A DNA stretch of 64,000 nucleotides from Ensifer adhaerens. GTDB lineage: Bacteria; Pseudomonadota; Alphaproteobacteria; Rhizobiales; Rhizobiaceae. The stretch's first letter is position 1; the number at the start of each line of letters is the position of its first letter. Below are positions 1 to 8,032 of the stretch, in pieces. The notes beneath the pieces are model-generated. The model was not told the origin of the DNA and ran no database searches. It saw only the letters and a program-made list of their open reading frames with translations. The stretch is taken from contig NZ_LGAP01000014.1 of assembly GCF_001270265.1 (NCBI RefSeq), positions 102,061-166,060 on the forward strand. Direction: 5' to 3'. The translations under genes were made by a program, and so were the position numbers.

Positions 1-778
1 TGCGGCGATAGATGACCTGAACGGTGTAGAACAGTTCGGGCAGCGCCAGCACGTAGACCATGGACGTGCTCTTGGCGAGACCGATGATCTCGTTGAAGCC
101 GGTCGGCAGGATCGAGCGCATCGCCTGCGGCAGCACGATCCGGAATGCCTGGCGGTGCCGCGGAAGGCCAAGTGCGGCAGCGGCCTCGTGTTGCCCGTGG
201 TCGACGGAGAGAATGCCGCCGCGCACGATCTCGGCAAAGAAGGCTGACTGATTGAGCGTGAGCCCCAGGAAGGCTGCCGCAAACGGTGTCAGTAGCTGGG
301 TGGTCGGGTAGTTGAAGAATGTGGTGCCGGTGAAGGGAATGCCGACCGAGATCGTCTCGTAGAGATAGCCGAGATTGTTGAGAACGAGCAGCAGCACGAT
401 CAGCGGAATGGACCGCAGCAGCCAGATGTAGCCGAAGGACAAGCCGCCGAGCAGCGGCGACTTCGAAACCCGGGCGAGCGCCAGCGCCGTTCCCAAGAGC
501 GAGCCGGAAACCGTGGCGAGCGCCGTCAGCAGCAATGTCCGCCCGAGGCCTGCGAGCACCGGCTCGGCAAAGAACCACTCGGCAAAGACCGGCCACCCCC
601 AGCGTGGATTGGTCAGCACCGAATAAAGCACGCCGGCAATGACGAGCGCGGCGAACAATGTGCCCAGTGCGCGCGCCGGGTGGCGGGCCGGGACAATGCG
701 GTAATGCGCATAGCCCGGATTGGGTTCGCTCGTTCGTCCCGCATCGGCAACGCCGGCATAATCGGTCAGAATGGCCAT
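1..778 (-). CDS. Amino-acid ABC transporter permease (HisM/TcyL type), 3' end outside window
   Basis: Inner-membrane permease of a polar amino acid uptake ABC transporter. I translated the minus strand from an ATG at 778. About 259 residues are present and the frame is still open at position 1, so the C-terminus lies outside the window. After a hydrophilic N-terminus there are several hydrophobic segments (near LGTLFAALVIAGVLY and SIPLIVLLLVLNNLGY). The permease EAA-loop signature follows, seen as EAAAALGLPRHRQAFRIVLPQ with the typical spacing. It lies downstream of monooxygenase, deacetylase and acetyltransferase genes on the same strand. This resembles Bacillus operons for S-modified cysteine uptake (TcyL/TcyM permeases beside snaA/cmo/sndA), so a cysteine-derivative substrate is inferred. 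Family call is secure; substrate is not. Confidence 0.9.
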   Translation of the reverse strand, partial: MAILTDYAGVADAGRTSEPNPGYAHYRIVPARHPARALGTLFAALVIAGVLYSVLTNPRWGWPVFAEWFFAEPVLAGLGRTLLLTALATVSGSLLGTALALARVSKSPLLGGLSFGYIWLLRSIPLIVLLLVLNNLGYLYETISVGIPFTGTTFFNYPTTQLLTPFAAAFLGLTLNQSAFFAEIVRGGILSVDHGQHEAAAALGLPRHRQAFRIVLPQAMRSILPTGFNEIIGLAKSTSMVYVLALPELFYTVQVIYRR

Positions 779-824
779 GATGCATCCTCTCTGGAGTGGT
801 TGGTGCGCCCGTCGGACGATGGCG

Positions 825-1406
825 TTAGGAGTGGCTGGCCGGCTGCAGATGCGATGGATGCGGCTCTCCGAGAAGGGCGAGCGACGCGACGAGATGGGTG
901 ATGTCCTTCTCGAACGGCAGCGTCTTGTAGATCTCCGGATCGGCTTCGACGTCGAACAGCGCGGTGTAGCCGTTGACGAGATAGAGGCCGACGGCCTCCG
1001 GCTGCCGGAAACCGGTCGTCAGATAGATCCGCGAATAGCCTTGGCGCGCAGCCTGCGCTTCGAGTTCAAGCAGCACCTTGCGCGCCAGTCCCTGGCGGCG
1101 CAGGTCGGAGCGCGTCCAGATGCGTTTGAACTCGGCGGTGCGGTCGTCATGGTGCTTGAAGGCACCGCCGCCGATCGTCTCACCGTTGCGGATCAGCAGC
1201 ACGAAATTGCCATGCGGCGGCGCGAAAGCCTCCGGCGGATAGCGGTGGAGCTCTGCCGCGGCACCTTCGTCACTGAAATAGGTGCCGTAGCGGCTGTCAT
1301 ATTCGATGATCAGTTCGTCGATCAGCGGCTTGGCACGCGGGTCGAGGGGGGTGGTGTAGAGAAACGTATCGCTCATGGGTTTCGCCAATCCCGTTGTCGT
1401 CATCAT
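825..1406 (-). CDS. GNAT family N-acetyltransferase (SnaA/YxeL-like role inferred)
   Basis: Predicted cytoplasmic acetyl-CoA-dependent N-acetyltransferase of 193 residues. The acetyl-CoA binding motif A appears as RRQGLA at about residues 103-108, followed by an amphipathic helix. A late TTGFRQPEAVGLYLVNGY segment at about 130-147 is typical of the GNAT C-terminal half. The ATG at 1406 overlaps the TGA of the upstream peptidase gene (ATGA), which implies translational coupling; Met11 is an alternative start. In the Bacillus sna/cmo and yxe pathways a GNAT acetylates the S-modified cysteine before flavin-dependent cleavage, and an M20 enzyme later removes the acetyl group. All three activities are adjacent here, so that role is plausible but inferred. 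Confidence 0.85.
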   Translation of the reverse strand: MMTTTGLAKPMSDTFLYTTPLDPRAKPLIDELIIEYDSRYGTYFSDEGAAAELHRYPPEAFAPPHGNFVLLIRNGETIGGGAFKHHDDRTAEFKRIWTRSDLRRQGLARKVLLELEAQAARQGYSRIYLTTGFRQPEAVGLYLVNGYTALFDVEADPEIYKTLPFEKDITHLVASLALLGEPHPSHLQPASHS

Positions 1407-2590
1407 GCGAGGAAGGTTTCGACCAGCCGCACCCAGTAGCGGGCGGCAGGCGCGATGATTGCGTCGTTGAAGTCGTAGTTGGCGCTATGGAGCGGCGCGC
1501 TGTCGCCATTACCGACGAAGAGATAGCTGCCGGCCTTCTCCTCGAGCATGAAGGCGAAGTCCTCGCTTGCCGTGCGCGGTTTGAAGTCGCTGACGACCTG
1601 GCCAGGGCCGAAGGTCTCAACGGCCACATCGTGGGCAAGCTCCGTCTCGGCACGGTGATTGATCAGTGCCGGGAACCCGCGGCGGTAATCCACCTCCGCA
1701 ACCGCGCCGAAGCTTTCGGCCTGTGCACGCGCCAGTGCCGGAACGCGCTCGCCCAGCAGCCCGCGGGTGGTCTCGTTGAAGGCCCGCAGGGTCAGTTTCA
1801 GGGACACGCTTTCAGGGATGACGTTGGAAGCCGAACCGCCATGGATCGAGCCGACGGTGACGACCGCCATTTCCTGCGGATCGACATTGCGCGAAACCAC
1901 GCTTTGCAGGGCCGTGATCAGCGACGCGGTTGCCAGCACCGGATCGACGGTGAGCTGCGGTTCCGCCCCATGGCCGCCCTTGCCGACGATCTTGATATTG
2001 CACTGGTCGACCGAAGCCATGGCCGGGCCGGCGACGAAGCCTAATTGCCCGGCCGGCACGCCCGGCCAATTGTGCAGGCCGAACACGGCGTCGACGGGAA
2101 AGCGCTTAAACAGCCCTTCGGACAGCATCTTGCGTGCGCCGGCACCGATCTCTTCGGCAGGCTGGAAGATCAGCCGCAAGGTGCCGTCGAAACGACCGGC
2201 TTCCGCCAGATAGCGGGCGGCGGCCAGCAGGATAGCCGTGTGGCCATCGTGGCCGCAGGCATGCATGACGCCGGGATTGACGCTGGCATGGGCAAGGCCC
2301 GTCGCCTCCTCGATCGGCAAGGCATCCATGTCGGCGCGAATGCCGATGCTGCGCGCGCCTCTGCCCCGGCTCAAGGTGGCGACGACGCCCGTCCCGGCAA
2401 TTCCGGTCGCCACCTCGTAGCCCCAGGCGGAAAGCCGGGAGGCGACGATTTCGCTGGTGCGGCGTTCGTGAAACGCAAGCTCGGGATGCCGGTGGAGATC
2501 GTGGCGCAGCGCAACGATCTCATCGAGATAGGCGCCAATGCCTCGCTCGACCGCGTCCCCCGCCGGTGTGTCCTTGACGATCATGTTCAT
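1403..2590 (-). CDS. M20 family amidohydrolase/deacetylase (hippurate hydrolase, SndA/YxeP-like)
   Basis: Metal-dependent amidohydrolase of 395 residues, the usual length for the M20D hippurate hydrolase/N-acetyl-amino-acid deacetylase group. Metal and catalytic motifs are visible: DLHRHPEL near residue 31, ADMDALP near 86, HACGHDGH at 110-117 and QPAEE at 143-147. No signal peptide, so cytoplasmic. It lies 18 bp downstream of the NtaA-type monooxygenase gene and overlaps the acetyltransferase gene by 4 bp. In Bacillus SndA (YtnL) and YxeP deacetylate N-acetylcysteine derivatives after monooxygenase attack; the same neighbours here support that role. An unrelated amide substrate cannot be excluded. 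Confidence 0.9.
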   Translation of the reverse strand: MNMIVKDTPAGDAVERGIGAYLDEIVALRHDLHRHPELAFHERRTSEIVASRLSAWGYEVATGIAGTGVVATLSRGRGARSIGIRADMDALPIEEATGLAHASVNPGVMHACGHDGHTAILLAAARYLAEAGRFDGTLRLIFQPAEEIGAGARKMLSEGLFKRFPVDAVFGLHNWPGVPAGQLGFVAGPAMASVDQCNIKIVGKGGHGAEPQLTVDPVLATASLITALQSVVSRNVDPQEMAVVTVGSIHGGSASNVIPESVSLKLTLRAFNETTRGLLGERVPALARAQAESFGAVAEVDYRRGFPALINHRAETELAHDVAVETFGPGQVVSDFKPRTASEDFAFMLEEKAGSYLFVGNGDSAPLHSANYDFNDAIIAPAARYWVRLVETFLA

Positions 2591-2608
2591 GGGCGGTTCC
2601 CCGACGCC

Positions 2609-3973
2609 TCAAGCGCCAACGGCCCTTCCCTGCTCGATCTCGGCTGCCGGCGCCGCATAGCGGCTCTCGCGGTAAGACAGCCCGAGATGGTCGCGCAGCG
2701 TCTCGCCCTTCAGATGCGGGTCGAAATAGCCGCGCTGCTCGAGGAGCGGCAGCACGTGGGCGACAAAATCCTGCAGGCCTTCGGCAATGACGGGGAAGCC
2801 GAGGATGAAACCGTCTGCAGCGTCGCCATCGACCCAACGGATGATCTCGTCGGCGATGTGCTCGGCGGTGCCGATGAAGGCGGTTCGCGGCGTTGCGACA
2901 TCAAGCGCGATCTCGCGCAATGTCTGGCCGGTCTCGCGCGCCGTCTTCTTGATCCGGTCTGTGGTCGCGCGAAAGCTGTTCTTGCCGATATCGCCGATAT
3001 CGGGGAAAGGCTCGTCGAGAGGATAGACGCTGAAATCGTGGTGATCGAAGAACCGGCCGAGGTAAAGCAGCGCCTCCTCGACCGTGACCAGCGCCCGGAT
3101 CGCCTGGTACTTGGCTTCGGCCTCCTCGGCGGTCGCGCCGACGATCGGGGCGATGCCGGGGAAGAGGCCGACATCGGCCGCCCTTCGCCCCTGCGCGATC
3201 GCGCTCTGCTTGATCTGCTTGTAGAAGGTTTGAGCGTCTTCGACCGGGCCGCCATTGGTGAAGACGGCATCGGCGTGTTTGCCGGCGAGACGAATGCCTG
3301 AATCGGAGGCTCCTGCCTGGAAGACCACCGGCTGCCCCTGGCGCGAGCGGCTGATGTTGAGCGGTCCTTCGATGCGGAAGAAACGGCCCTTGTGGTTCAA
3401 CCGGCGCATCTTGGCCTTGTCGACATAGACGCCGGCCTGGCGGTCACGGACAAAGGCATCGTCATCCCATGAATCCCAGAGGCCTTTGGCCGCATCCAGA
3501 TATTCGTCGGCGATCTCGTAGCGCAGTTCATGTTCCGGATGCTCGCGACCGTAGTTGCGGCCGGAGCCCTCCAGCGGCGACGTCACCGCGTTCCAGCCCG
3601 CACGTCCGCCGCTGATGAGGTCGAGCGAGGCGAATTGGCGGGCGATGGTGAAAGGGTCGCTGTAGGAGGTCGAAACCGTGCCGACCAGCCCAATCTTCGA
3701 GGTCGACGCGGCAAGCGCCGACAGAATGGTCAGCGGCTCGAAGCGATTGAGGAAATGCGGGATCGACTGTTCGTTGATGTAGAGACCATCGGCAACGAAG
3801 GCAAAGGCGATGCCGGCGGCCTCAGCCTTGCGCGCTGTGTCGACGAAGAAGTCGAAATTGACGCTGGCGTCTGCGGGGCCGCTCGGATGCTTCCAGGCAT
3901 TCATGTGGCCGCCGGGGCCCTGCAGCATGATACCGAAGGTGATGTTCTTTCTGGTGATGGGCTTCCTGGTCAT
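2609..3973 (-). CDS. LLM class flavin-dependent monooxygenase, NtaA/SnaA/DszA family (CmoJ/YxeK-like)
   Basis: FMN-dependent, TIM-barrel monooxygenase of 454 residues, typical of the NtaA/SnaA(DszA) branch. Features: N-terminal [15 protein letters not shown], the central [13 protein letters not shown] motif characteristic of this branch, and [15 protein letters not shown] in the C-terminal half. It needs reduced flavin from a reductase not seen in this window. The start ATG is preceded by AGAGGA at about 9 nt. Second gene of a minus-strand operon with another LLM protein, an M20 deacetylase, a GNAT and an amino-acid permease. That set matches the S-(alkyl/succino)cysteine salvage loci, where CmoJ or YxeK cleaves the C-S bond of the N-acetylated substrate. 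Exact substrate inferred only. Confidence 0.9.
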   Translation of the reverse strand: MTRKPITRKNITFGIMLQGPGGHMNAWKHPSGPADASVNFDFFVDTARKAEAAGIAFAFVADGLYINEQSIPHFLNRFEPLTILSALAASTSKIGLVGTVSTSYSDPFTIARQFASLDLISGGRAGWNAVTSPLEGSGRNYGREHPEHELRYEIADEYLDAAKGLWDSWDDDAFVRDRQAGVYVDKAKMRRLNHKGRFFRIEGPLNISRSRQGQPVVFQAGASDSGIRLAGKHADAVFTNGGPVEDAQTFYKQIKQSAIAQGRRAADVGLFPGIAPIVGATAEEAEAKYQAIRALVTVEEALLYLGRFFDHHDFSVYPLDEPFPDIGDIGKNSFRATTDRIKKTARETGQTLREIALDVATPRTAFIGTAEHIADEIIRWVDGDAADGFILGFPVIAEGLQDFVAHVLPLLEQRGYFDPHLKGETLRDHLGLSYRESRYAAPAAEIEQGRAVGA

Positions 3974-3996
3974 GGACGAGATCCTCTTGCGGATGT

Positions 3997-4992
3997 TCAG
4001 GCGACGAGCGAAAGCCGCTCTCTTGCGATGAGTTCGATCGATGCGAAGCGTTCGGCCGCAGGAAGGGCCGGTGTGTCGATCACGAATTCCTTGACGCCGT
4101 AGCGCCGATGGAGCGCATCCAGTTCCTGGCGGACCTGACGCGGTGTTCCGTGCAGCACGCTGGGGCTCTTTTCCTCGACCCGGTAGTCGCTGACGCCGGC
4201 CTGGCGCGCGAATTCGGCCGCCTGCTCCTCGCTGCCGACATTGACGCTCTGGCCGTTGCCAAGAAAAACCTTGAAGATGCGAAGGCCGGCGACGCGCTCG
4301 CGGGCATGCTCTTCGCTTTCCGCCGCCAGCGCCGCGACCGCCAAAATGGGCCGACCGCCGCCCGTTGCGCGCTCATATGCCGCAACCGTTCGCTCAAGGT
4401 TTTCCGGGTCGCCGTTGAGATGCGCGGCAAAGACAAGTTGCCAGCCTTTCGCTGCAGCGAGTTCGGCGCTCTCGACGCTGGCGCCGAGCAGGAACCGCTC
4501 CGGCGCATGCGCCGGCAAAGGCGTTGCCAACAGCGCCCCCTCTTCCGTCTTGCCAGGCGCGAGATAGCGGTTGAGATCGCTCAGTTGCTCGGCGAAACCC
4601 GGCTTGCGCTCGGGATCGGTTCCGATCTGCAGCGCCCGTGTCGCGAGGGGGAAGCCACCCGGCGCCTTGCCGACGCCGAGATCGACCCGTCCCGGCGCAA
4701 GCGACGCCAGCAGATTGAACGTTTCGGCGACCTTGTAAGCGCTGTAATGCTGCAACATGACGCCACCAGAGCCGACGCGGATCTTGGACGTCCTTGCCAG
4801 CAGATAGGCAATCAGCGTTTCGGGCGCCGAGCTTGCGAGGCCCGCCATGTTGTGATGCTCGGCCAGCCAGAAGCGGTGATAGCCCCACTCCTCTGCTTTC
4901 GCCGCCAGCCTGGCCGTCGCCTGCAGCGCGTCAGTCGCGGGACTCCCGGGATCGATCGGGCTCTTGTCGAGAAGGCTGAGAAGATAGGACAT
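3997..4992 (-). CDS. LLM class flavin-dependent oxidoreductase, MsnO8/YtmO-like
   Basis: Luciferase-like flavin-dependent oxidoreductase, 331 residues from Met at 4992. The frame also opens from a GTG at 5022, but the family normally begins at the [12 protein letters not shown] segment, so I chose the inner ATG. Motifs: [12 protein letters not shown] near residue 44, [23 protein letters not shown] near 72, and LGVGKAPGG near 106, all typical of the LuxA-like MsnO8/YtmO group. First gene of the minus-strand operon that continues into the NtaA-type enzyme after 23 bp. The Bacillus homologue YtmO (CmoO) belongs to an S-modified-cysteine salvage operon with the same companion genes. Confidence 0.88.
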   Translation of the reverse strand: MSYLLSLLDKSPIDPGSPATDALQATARLAAKAEEWGYHRFWLAEHHNMAGLASSAPETLIAYLLARTSKIRVGSGGVMLQHYSAYKVAETFNLLASLAPGRVDLGVGKAPGGFPLATRALQIGTDPERKPGFAEQLSDLNRYLAPGKTEEGALLATPLPAHAPERFLLGASVESAELAAAKGWQLVFAAHLNGDPENLERTVAAYERATGGGRPILAVAALAAESEEHARERVAGLRIFKVFLGNGQSVNVGSEEQAAEFARQAGVSDYRVEEKSPSVLHGTPRQVRQELDALHRRYGVKEFVIDTPALPAAERFASIELIARERLSLVA

Positions 4993-5070
4993 GCCAAGTG
5001 TTCCAGATTGTCTCGGCGCCACTGTCGGTCGCCATTAATCTATAAAACACATAGACAATATGCATTATAA

Positions 5071-5082
5071 GAAATGCATTTC
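5071..5082. promoter_or_regulatory. Palindrome in AT-rich promoter region of the monooxygenase operon
   Basis: GAAATGCATTTC is a perfect 12-bp palindrome in an AT-rich stretch (about 5035-5090) upstream of the first monooxygenase gene, in otherwise GC-rich DNA. On the minus strand it is followed at once by TTATAAT, a good -10 candidate. It could be an operator for a sulfur-responsive regulator; no regulator is encoded alongside. The rest of the 5093-5320 interval shows no gene I can support. Confidence 0.4.
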
Positions 5083-5320
5083 TATTTCATGGCGGGTTGA
5101 GAGAAAAACCCGCTCGGAGTTTGGCCCCTGAAATTCCGTTGAAGGCAGCTCGCTGCAAGCGCTGGAAGACCGGCGCTAGACGGAACGTGCAGGAGATGAA
5201 TTCAGCCTTGCGGGAATGACGCTTAAGCGTGGTCGCGCGACAGGATTGCCCAGCCGTCACCTTCGACTGCGGCAGCGTGGCGATCCGGAAAGTTAAGACG
5301 TCGAAGAAGACAGGAGAAGC

Positions 5321-5349
5321 ATCGGCGCGCAGCAGAGCCGCGCGCCGAT
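5321..5349 (-). terminator. Hairpin downstream of the DUF992 gene
   Basis: A perfect 10-bp inverted repeat (ATCGGCGCGC ... GCGCGCCGAT, 9-nt loop) begins 6 nt past the stop codon of the DUF992 gene on the minus strand. The 3' side (GCTTCTCCTGTCTTC) is pyrimidine-rich but has no clean T tract. Probable intrinsic terminator. Confidence 0.55.
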
Positions 5350-5355
5350 CAAAAA

Positions 5356-5883
5356 TCAGTTCACCGAGGTGAGCGTCATCGATGTGCCGGTGGCGGCGAC
5401 ATTGAGACCGAGCTGACCCGTCACGCTGACCGTCTGCAGATGAATGGCGCCGGCCGTACCGCCGACAAGAATGTTCGCTCCAACGCCAGCACCAAGCGTC
5501 GCCTCGGCTGTCGCACCCTGGTAGATGCCGCTCAGCGAGCCCTTGTGGTAGCCGGCAGTCGGCGCGAACACTGCCCAAATCAACCGGCTGCGGGTGGTGA
5601 AGCCAACATCCACGCCGAGCTTGCGGATCGCGCCGGCATAGTGGTCGGAAGCCTCGGCGCCAACAGTCGAACGGAAGACGCACTCGACTTCCTTGGCCGA
5701 ACCCAGGACATAGCCGGCACCGCCGGCAATGTTGCAATCGAGGTAACCGATCTTCACGCCATCGCGCGCGTCCGGCTCCCGGTAGGTTTCCTTGTAGGTC
5801 GGCAGGTCGGCAGCATTGACAGCCCACGCACCGGCAAAGGCCAGGGAGGCGGCGGCAAGCGTCATCGCAAGGCTCAGTTTCAT
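5356..5883 (-). CDS. DUF992 domain-containing secreted protein
   Basis: 175-residue protein with a Sec signal peptide (MKLSLAMTLAAASLAFAGAWAVNAA, cleavage near residue 25), so periplasmic or exported. The mature part contains VKIGYLDCNIAGGAGYVLGSAKEVECVFRS and repeated small-residue beta-strand-like stretches, matching DUF992, a family common in Rhizobiales and functionally uncharacterised. Two Cys (in YLDC and VEC) could pair. The start at 5883 is fixed by AAAGGAG 7 nt upstream; the frame extends further upstream without support. It stands alone, with a hairpin right after its stop. Confidence 0.88.
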   Translation of the reverse strand: MKLSLAMTLAAASLAFAGAWAVNAADLPTYKETYREPDARDGVKIGYLDCNIAGGAGYVLGSAKEVECVFRSTVGAEASDHYAGAIRKLGVDVGFTTRSRLIWAVFAPTAGYHKGSLSGIYQGATAEATLGAGVGANILVGGTAGAIHLQTVSVTGQLGLNVAATGTSMTLTSVN

Positions 5884-6163
5884 ATGTTCGCTCCTTTTCG
5901 GGTCGTTATTGATCAACAGCACTCGGTCTTCTGGGAAACGAATCGAGCAACAGAAACGCCACCGTTGAACGCGGATCGGACATTTCGAAGGCACCGCGCC
6001 GGACACGACGCCCCGCATGCAAGTTTGCGGCGGACTGTTGCTCCCAGAGAACACCTAATCATGGGAACACCAATCGCCGATGGACACCTGCCGAACCGCA
6101 GCTGCGCCAACGTAGACGTGTGGTGCAAAAGCCTCATAGGGGAGAAAGATCCTGAGAAGAAAC
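5884..6163. other. Intergenic region upstream of the DUF992 gene
   Basis: About 280 bases between the DUF992 start codon and the terminator-like hairpin of the next gene. It must hold the DUF992 promoter and leader; the strong Shine-Dalgarno is at the DUF992 end. I see no gene: the open frames here have no ribosome-binding site or recognisable protein. Confidence 0.5.
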
Positions 6164-6175
6164 GGCCGCGCGGCC
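6164..6175 (-). terminator. Short GC palindrome after the small membrane protein gene
   Basis: GGCCGCGCGGCC is a perfect 12-bp palindrome 23 nt past the stop codon at 6199 on the minus strand. It is followed in that direction by GTTTCTTCTC, a moderately T-rich tract. Weak intrinsic terminator candidate. Confidence 0.4.
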
Positions 6176-6198
6176 TCTCCGCTTCGTCCGCCTGCGCG

Positions 6199-6411
6199 TC
6201 AGCTTGTCTTACGGTCGAGTCCCGTCAACCACCCAATCGCCATCAGCAAGAGGATTGCCGCGAGCGCGCATAAACCGACGGTATACATCACCAGGAATTC
6301 GACGAGGCGCGGCACGAACAGGAGAACCTGCAACGACGTCGGTCGAGCGCCGCGCCACGCGGGCAACTCATCCCGATTGAAAGCCTCCAGCCGACGAACA
6401 AGGAAACGCAT
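6199..6411 (-). CDS. Small integral membrane protein, 70 aa
   Basis: 70-residue protein starting MRFLVRRLEAFNRDELPAWRG, with a basic N-terminus and one long or two closely spaced hydrophobic segments (about residues 27-62, including VMYTVGLCALAAILLLMAIGWL). The ATG at 6411 has GAGGT 5 nt upstream; the longer frame to 6501 lacks support. It lies just downstream of a glycosyltransferase gene on the same strand, at the edge of the EPS locus. Size and topology recall ExoX/Psi-type small membrane proteins that restrain the priming sugar transferase in rhizobia, but I see no diagnostic similarity, so function is unknown. Confidence 0.65.
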   Translation of the reverse strand: MRFLVRRLEAFNRDELPAWRGARPTSLQVLLFVPRLVEFLVMYTVGLCALAAILLLMAIGWLTGLDRKTS

Positions 6412-6522
6412 GCCTACCTCTTCCGGCCGGCAGCAGGCCAAAGCGGCGCGCCGGCAAATCCCTTTTCCAAAACGACAACCCGCGTTTTCGCAGGCTCGCA
6501 ACCAGTCCGTTGCGCCGCGTGC

Positions 6523-7701
6523 TCAATGCAACGGCGTCGCGCCTTCGGCCTCGCGCATCTGGAATCCACCGATCGCCAGCTTTCCGTCACCGAACGGCAA
6601 CGCTCGGCGCTGGCGAAGCTCGTCATCGATGACCGCCTGCATGCCGGCCTTGAACTTCCGGACACTGAACTGTCCCGTGTGCGCCCTGATGACATCAGGC
6701 CGAAACGCATCTTCCCGCGCCTCGAAGGCGTAGATCGCCTTGATCAGCGCATCGACGCTCTGCTGTTCGAAAAGCAGCCCCGTCAGATTGGGCACGACGG
6801 TCTCAAGCGCACCCCCGGCGCCAAAGGCAATGACCGGGCGGCCGCTCGCCATAGCCTCCACCGGCACGATGCCAAAATCCTCTTCTCCGGGAAAAACCAG
6901 GGCGCGGCAGCGTGCGAGCTTTTCCTTCAGCACGGCAAAGGGCGCGCGCCCCAGGAAGGTGACGGTGGGACCGGCCATGCGCTTCAACCTGGCTATATCC
7001 TGCTCCTTGCCGTCGCCGATCACGACGAGGTTCTTGCCCATCTTCGTGAAGGCCTCGACGGCCAGATCGATCCGCTTGTAGGGAACGATCTGGCCCGCGC
7101 AGAGATAAAAGTCCTCGATCTGCATCGAGGGCGCGAAGTCCTCCGTGCTGACAGGCGGGTAAATCACCGTGGCCGGACGGCGATAGTATTTGCTGATGCG
7201 CGCCGCCACGTGATGGGAATTGGCGACGAAGCGGTCCACCCGCATGCTGGTATTGACGTCCCAGGTCCGCAACATCGGCGCCAGCACCGGCATCATCATC
7301 CGCGACAGCAGGCCCGCGCTCGACCGATAGGCATGATAGTGATCCCAGAGGTAGCGCATGGGCGAATGGCAATAGCAGATGTGGGCCGCATGCGGCGGCG
7401 GGATGATCCCCTTCGCCGGCCCGGATTCGCTTGAAATGATCAGGTCGTAGCCGCTGAGATCGAGGCTCTCCAGCGCGAAGGGCATCAGGGGCAGCAATGA
7501 TTGATAGTGCCCGATGGCGCCGGGAATGCGCTGCAGGAACGATGAGGTGACCTTGTGCTTCTTGATCGTGTCGGACACGCGGCCCTGATCATAGACCAGA
7601 GTGAAGATGTCAGCCTCGGGATAAAGATCGCAAAGCGACTCGATCACCTTCTCCCCGCCCCGCATCGATACCAGCCAATAATGAACGATTGCGACGCGCA
7701 T
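6523..7701 (-). CDS. Glycosyltransferase family 4 (GT-B)
   Basis: Cytoplasmic, membrane-associated GT-B glycosyltransferase of 392 residues for polysaccharide repeat-unit assembly. The N-terminal domain begins MRVAIVHYWLVSMRGGEKVIE; the C-terminal GT4 domain contains AGQIVPYKRIDLAVEAF and the donor-binding segment PGEEDFGIVPVEAMASGRPVIAFGAGG, with the E-x7-E pattern of the family. Start placed at 7701 because GGGAGCG sits 5 nt upstream; a Met six codons earlier would put that site inside the gene. Divergent from the export protein gene at 8033, with which it shares a 331-bp control region. Sugar donor and acceptor unknown. Confidence 0.93.
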   Translation of the reverse strand: MRVAIVHYWLVSMRGGEKVIESLCDLYPEADIFTLVYDQGRVSDTIKKHKVTSSFLQRIPGAIGHYQSLLPLMPFALESLDLSGYDLIISSESGPAKGIIPPPHAAHICYCHSPMRYLWDHYHAYRSSAGLLSRMMMPVLAPMLRTWDVNTSMRVDRFVANSHHVAARISKYYRRPATVIYPPVSTEDFAPSMQIEDFYLCAGQIVPYKRIDLAVEAFTKMGKNLVVIGDGKEQDIARLKRMAGPTVTFLGRAPFAVLKEKLARCRALVFPGEEDFGIVPVEAMASGRPVIAFGAGGALETVVPNLTGLLFEQQSVDALIKAIYAFEAREDAFRPDVIRAHTGQFSVRKFKAGMQAVIDDELRQRRALPFGDGKLAIGGFQMREAEGATPLH

Positions 7702-8032
7702 GGCGCTCCCCCATTGCAACGATCCTGTCGCAGCATGGGGCAGACGGGGCTCGCGTGCACAGCGCCAAGATCGGTCCGACGGTGCATCCGAAGGAACGAT
7801 CGCCCTACTCGAAAGGTTTAGCGACCAGCGGTGGCCGTGCGGGGTTTAGACATCGGCCGAGGCTATCCTATCCGATGGTGCCGCCGGTTTAGAGTCGCTC
7901 CCCTAAAGGGATTAGCCGCGATTAGACCGCAGGGAATTTACCTCGAACGTTTTGGGCCGACAATCAATCCGACGCGCCACGCCAAGCTGACCTGTCCGGC
8001 ACCGTTGCGCGCAGGAACATCTGCGAGGCCCC
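7702..8032. promoter_or_regulatory. Divergent EPS promoter region with repeated TTAG motifs
   Basis: Control region between two divergent EPS genes. It contains three copies of GGTTTAG (7815-7821, 7843-7849, 7886-7892), then GATTAGCCGC and GATTAGACCGC in tandem (ATTAG at 7911 and 7921, exactly 10 bp apart). TTAG is uncommon in GC-rich DNA, and similar motifs occur upstream of other genes of this locus (about 13966, 36153-36173, 37254). Likely binding sites for a shared regulator; inference from position and repetition only. No gene seen here. Confidence 0.45.

Noticed and set aside
7815..7925. Repeated GGTTTAG/GATTAG words as a CRISPR-like or satellite array
   Set aside because: Units are only 6-10 bp and spacing is irregular (28, 43 and 10 bp), so they fit protein-binding sites rather than a repeat array.
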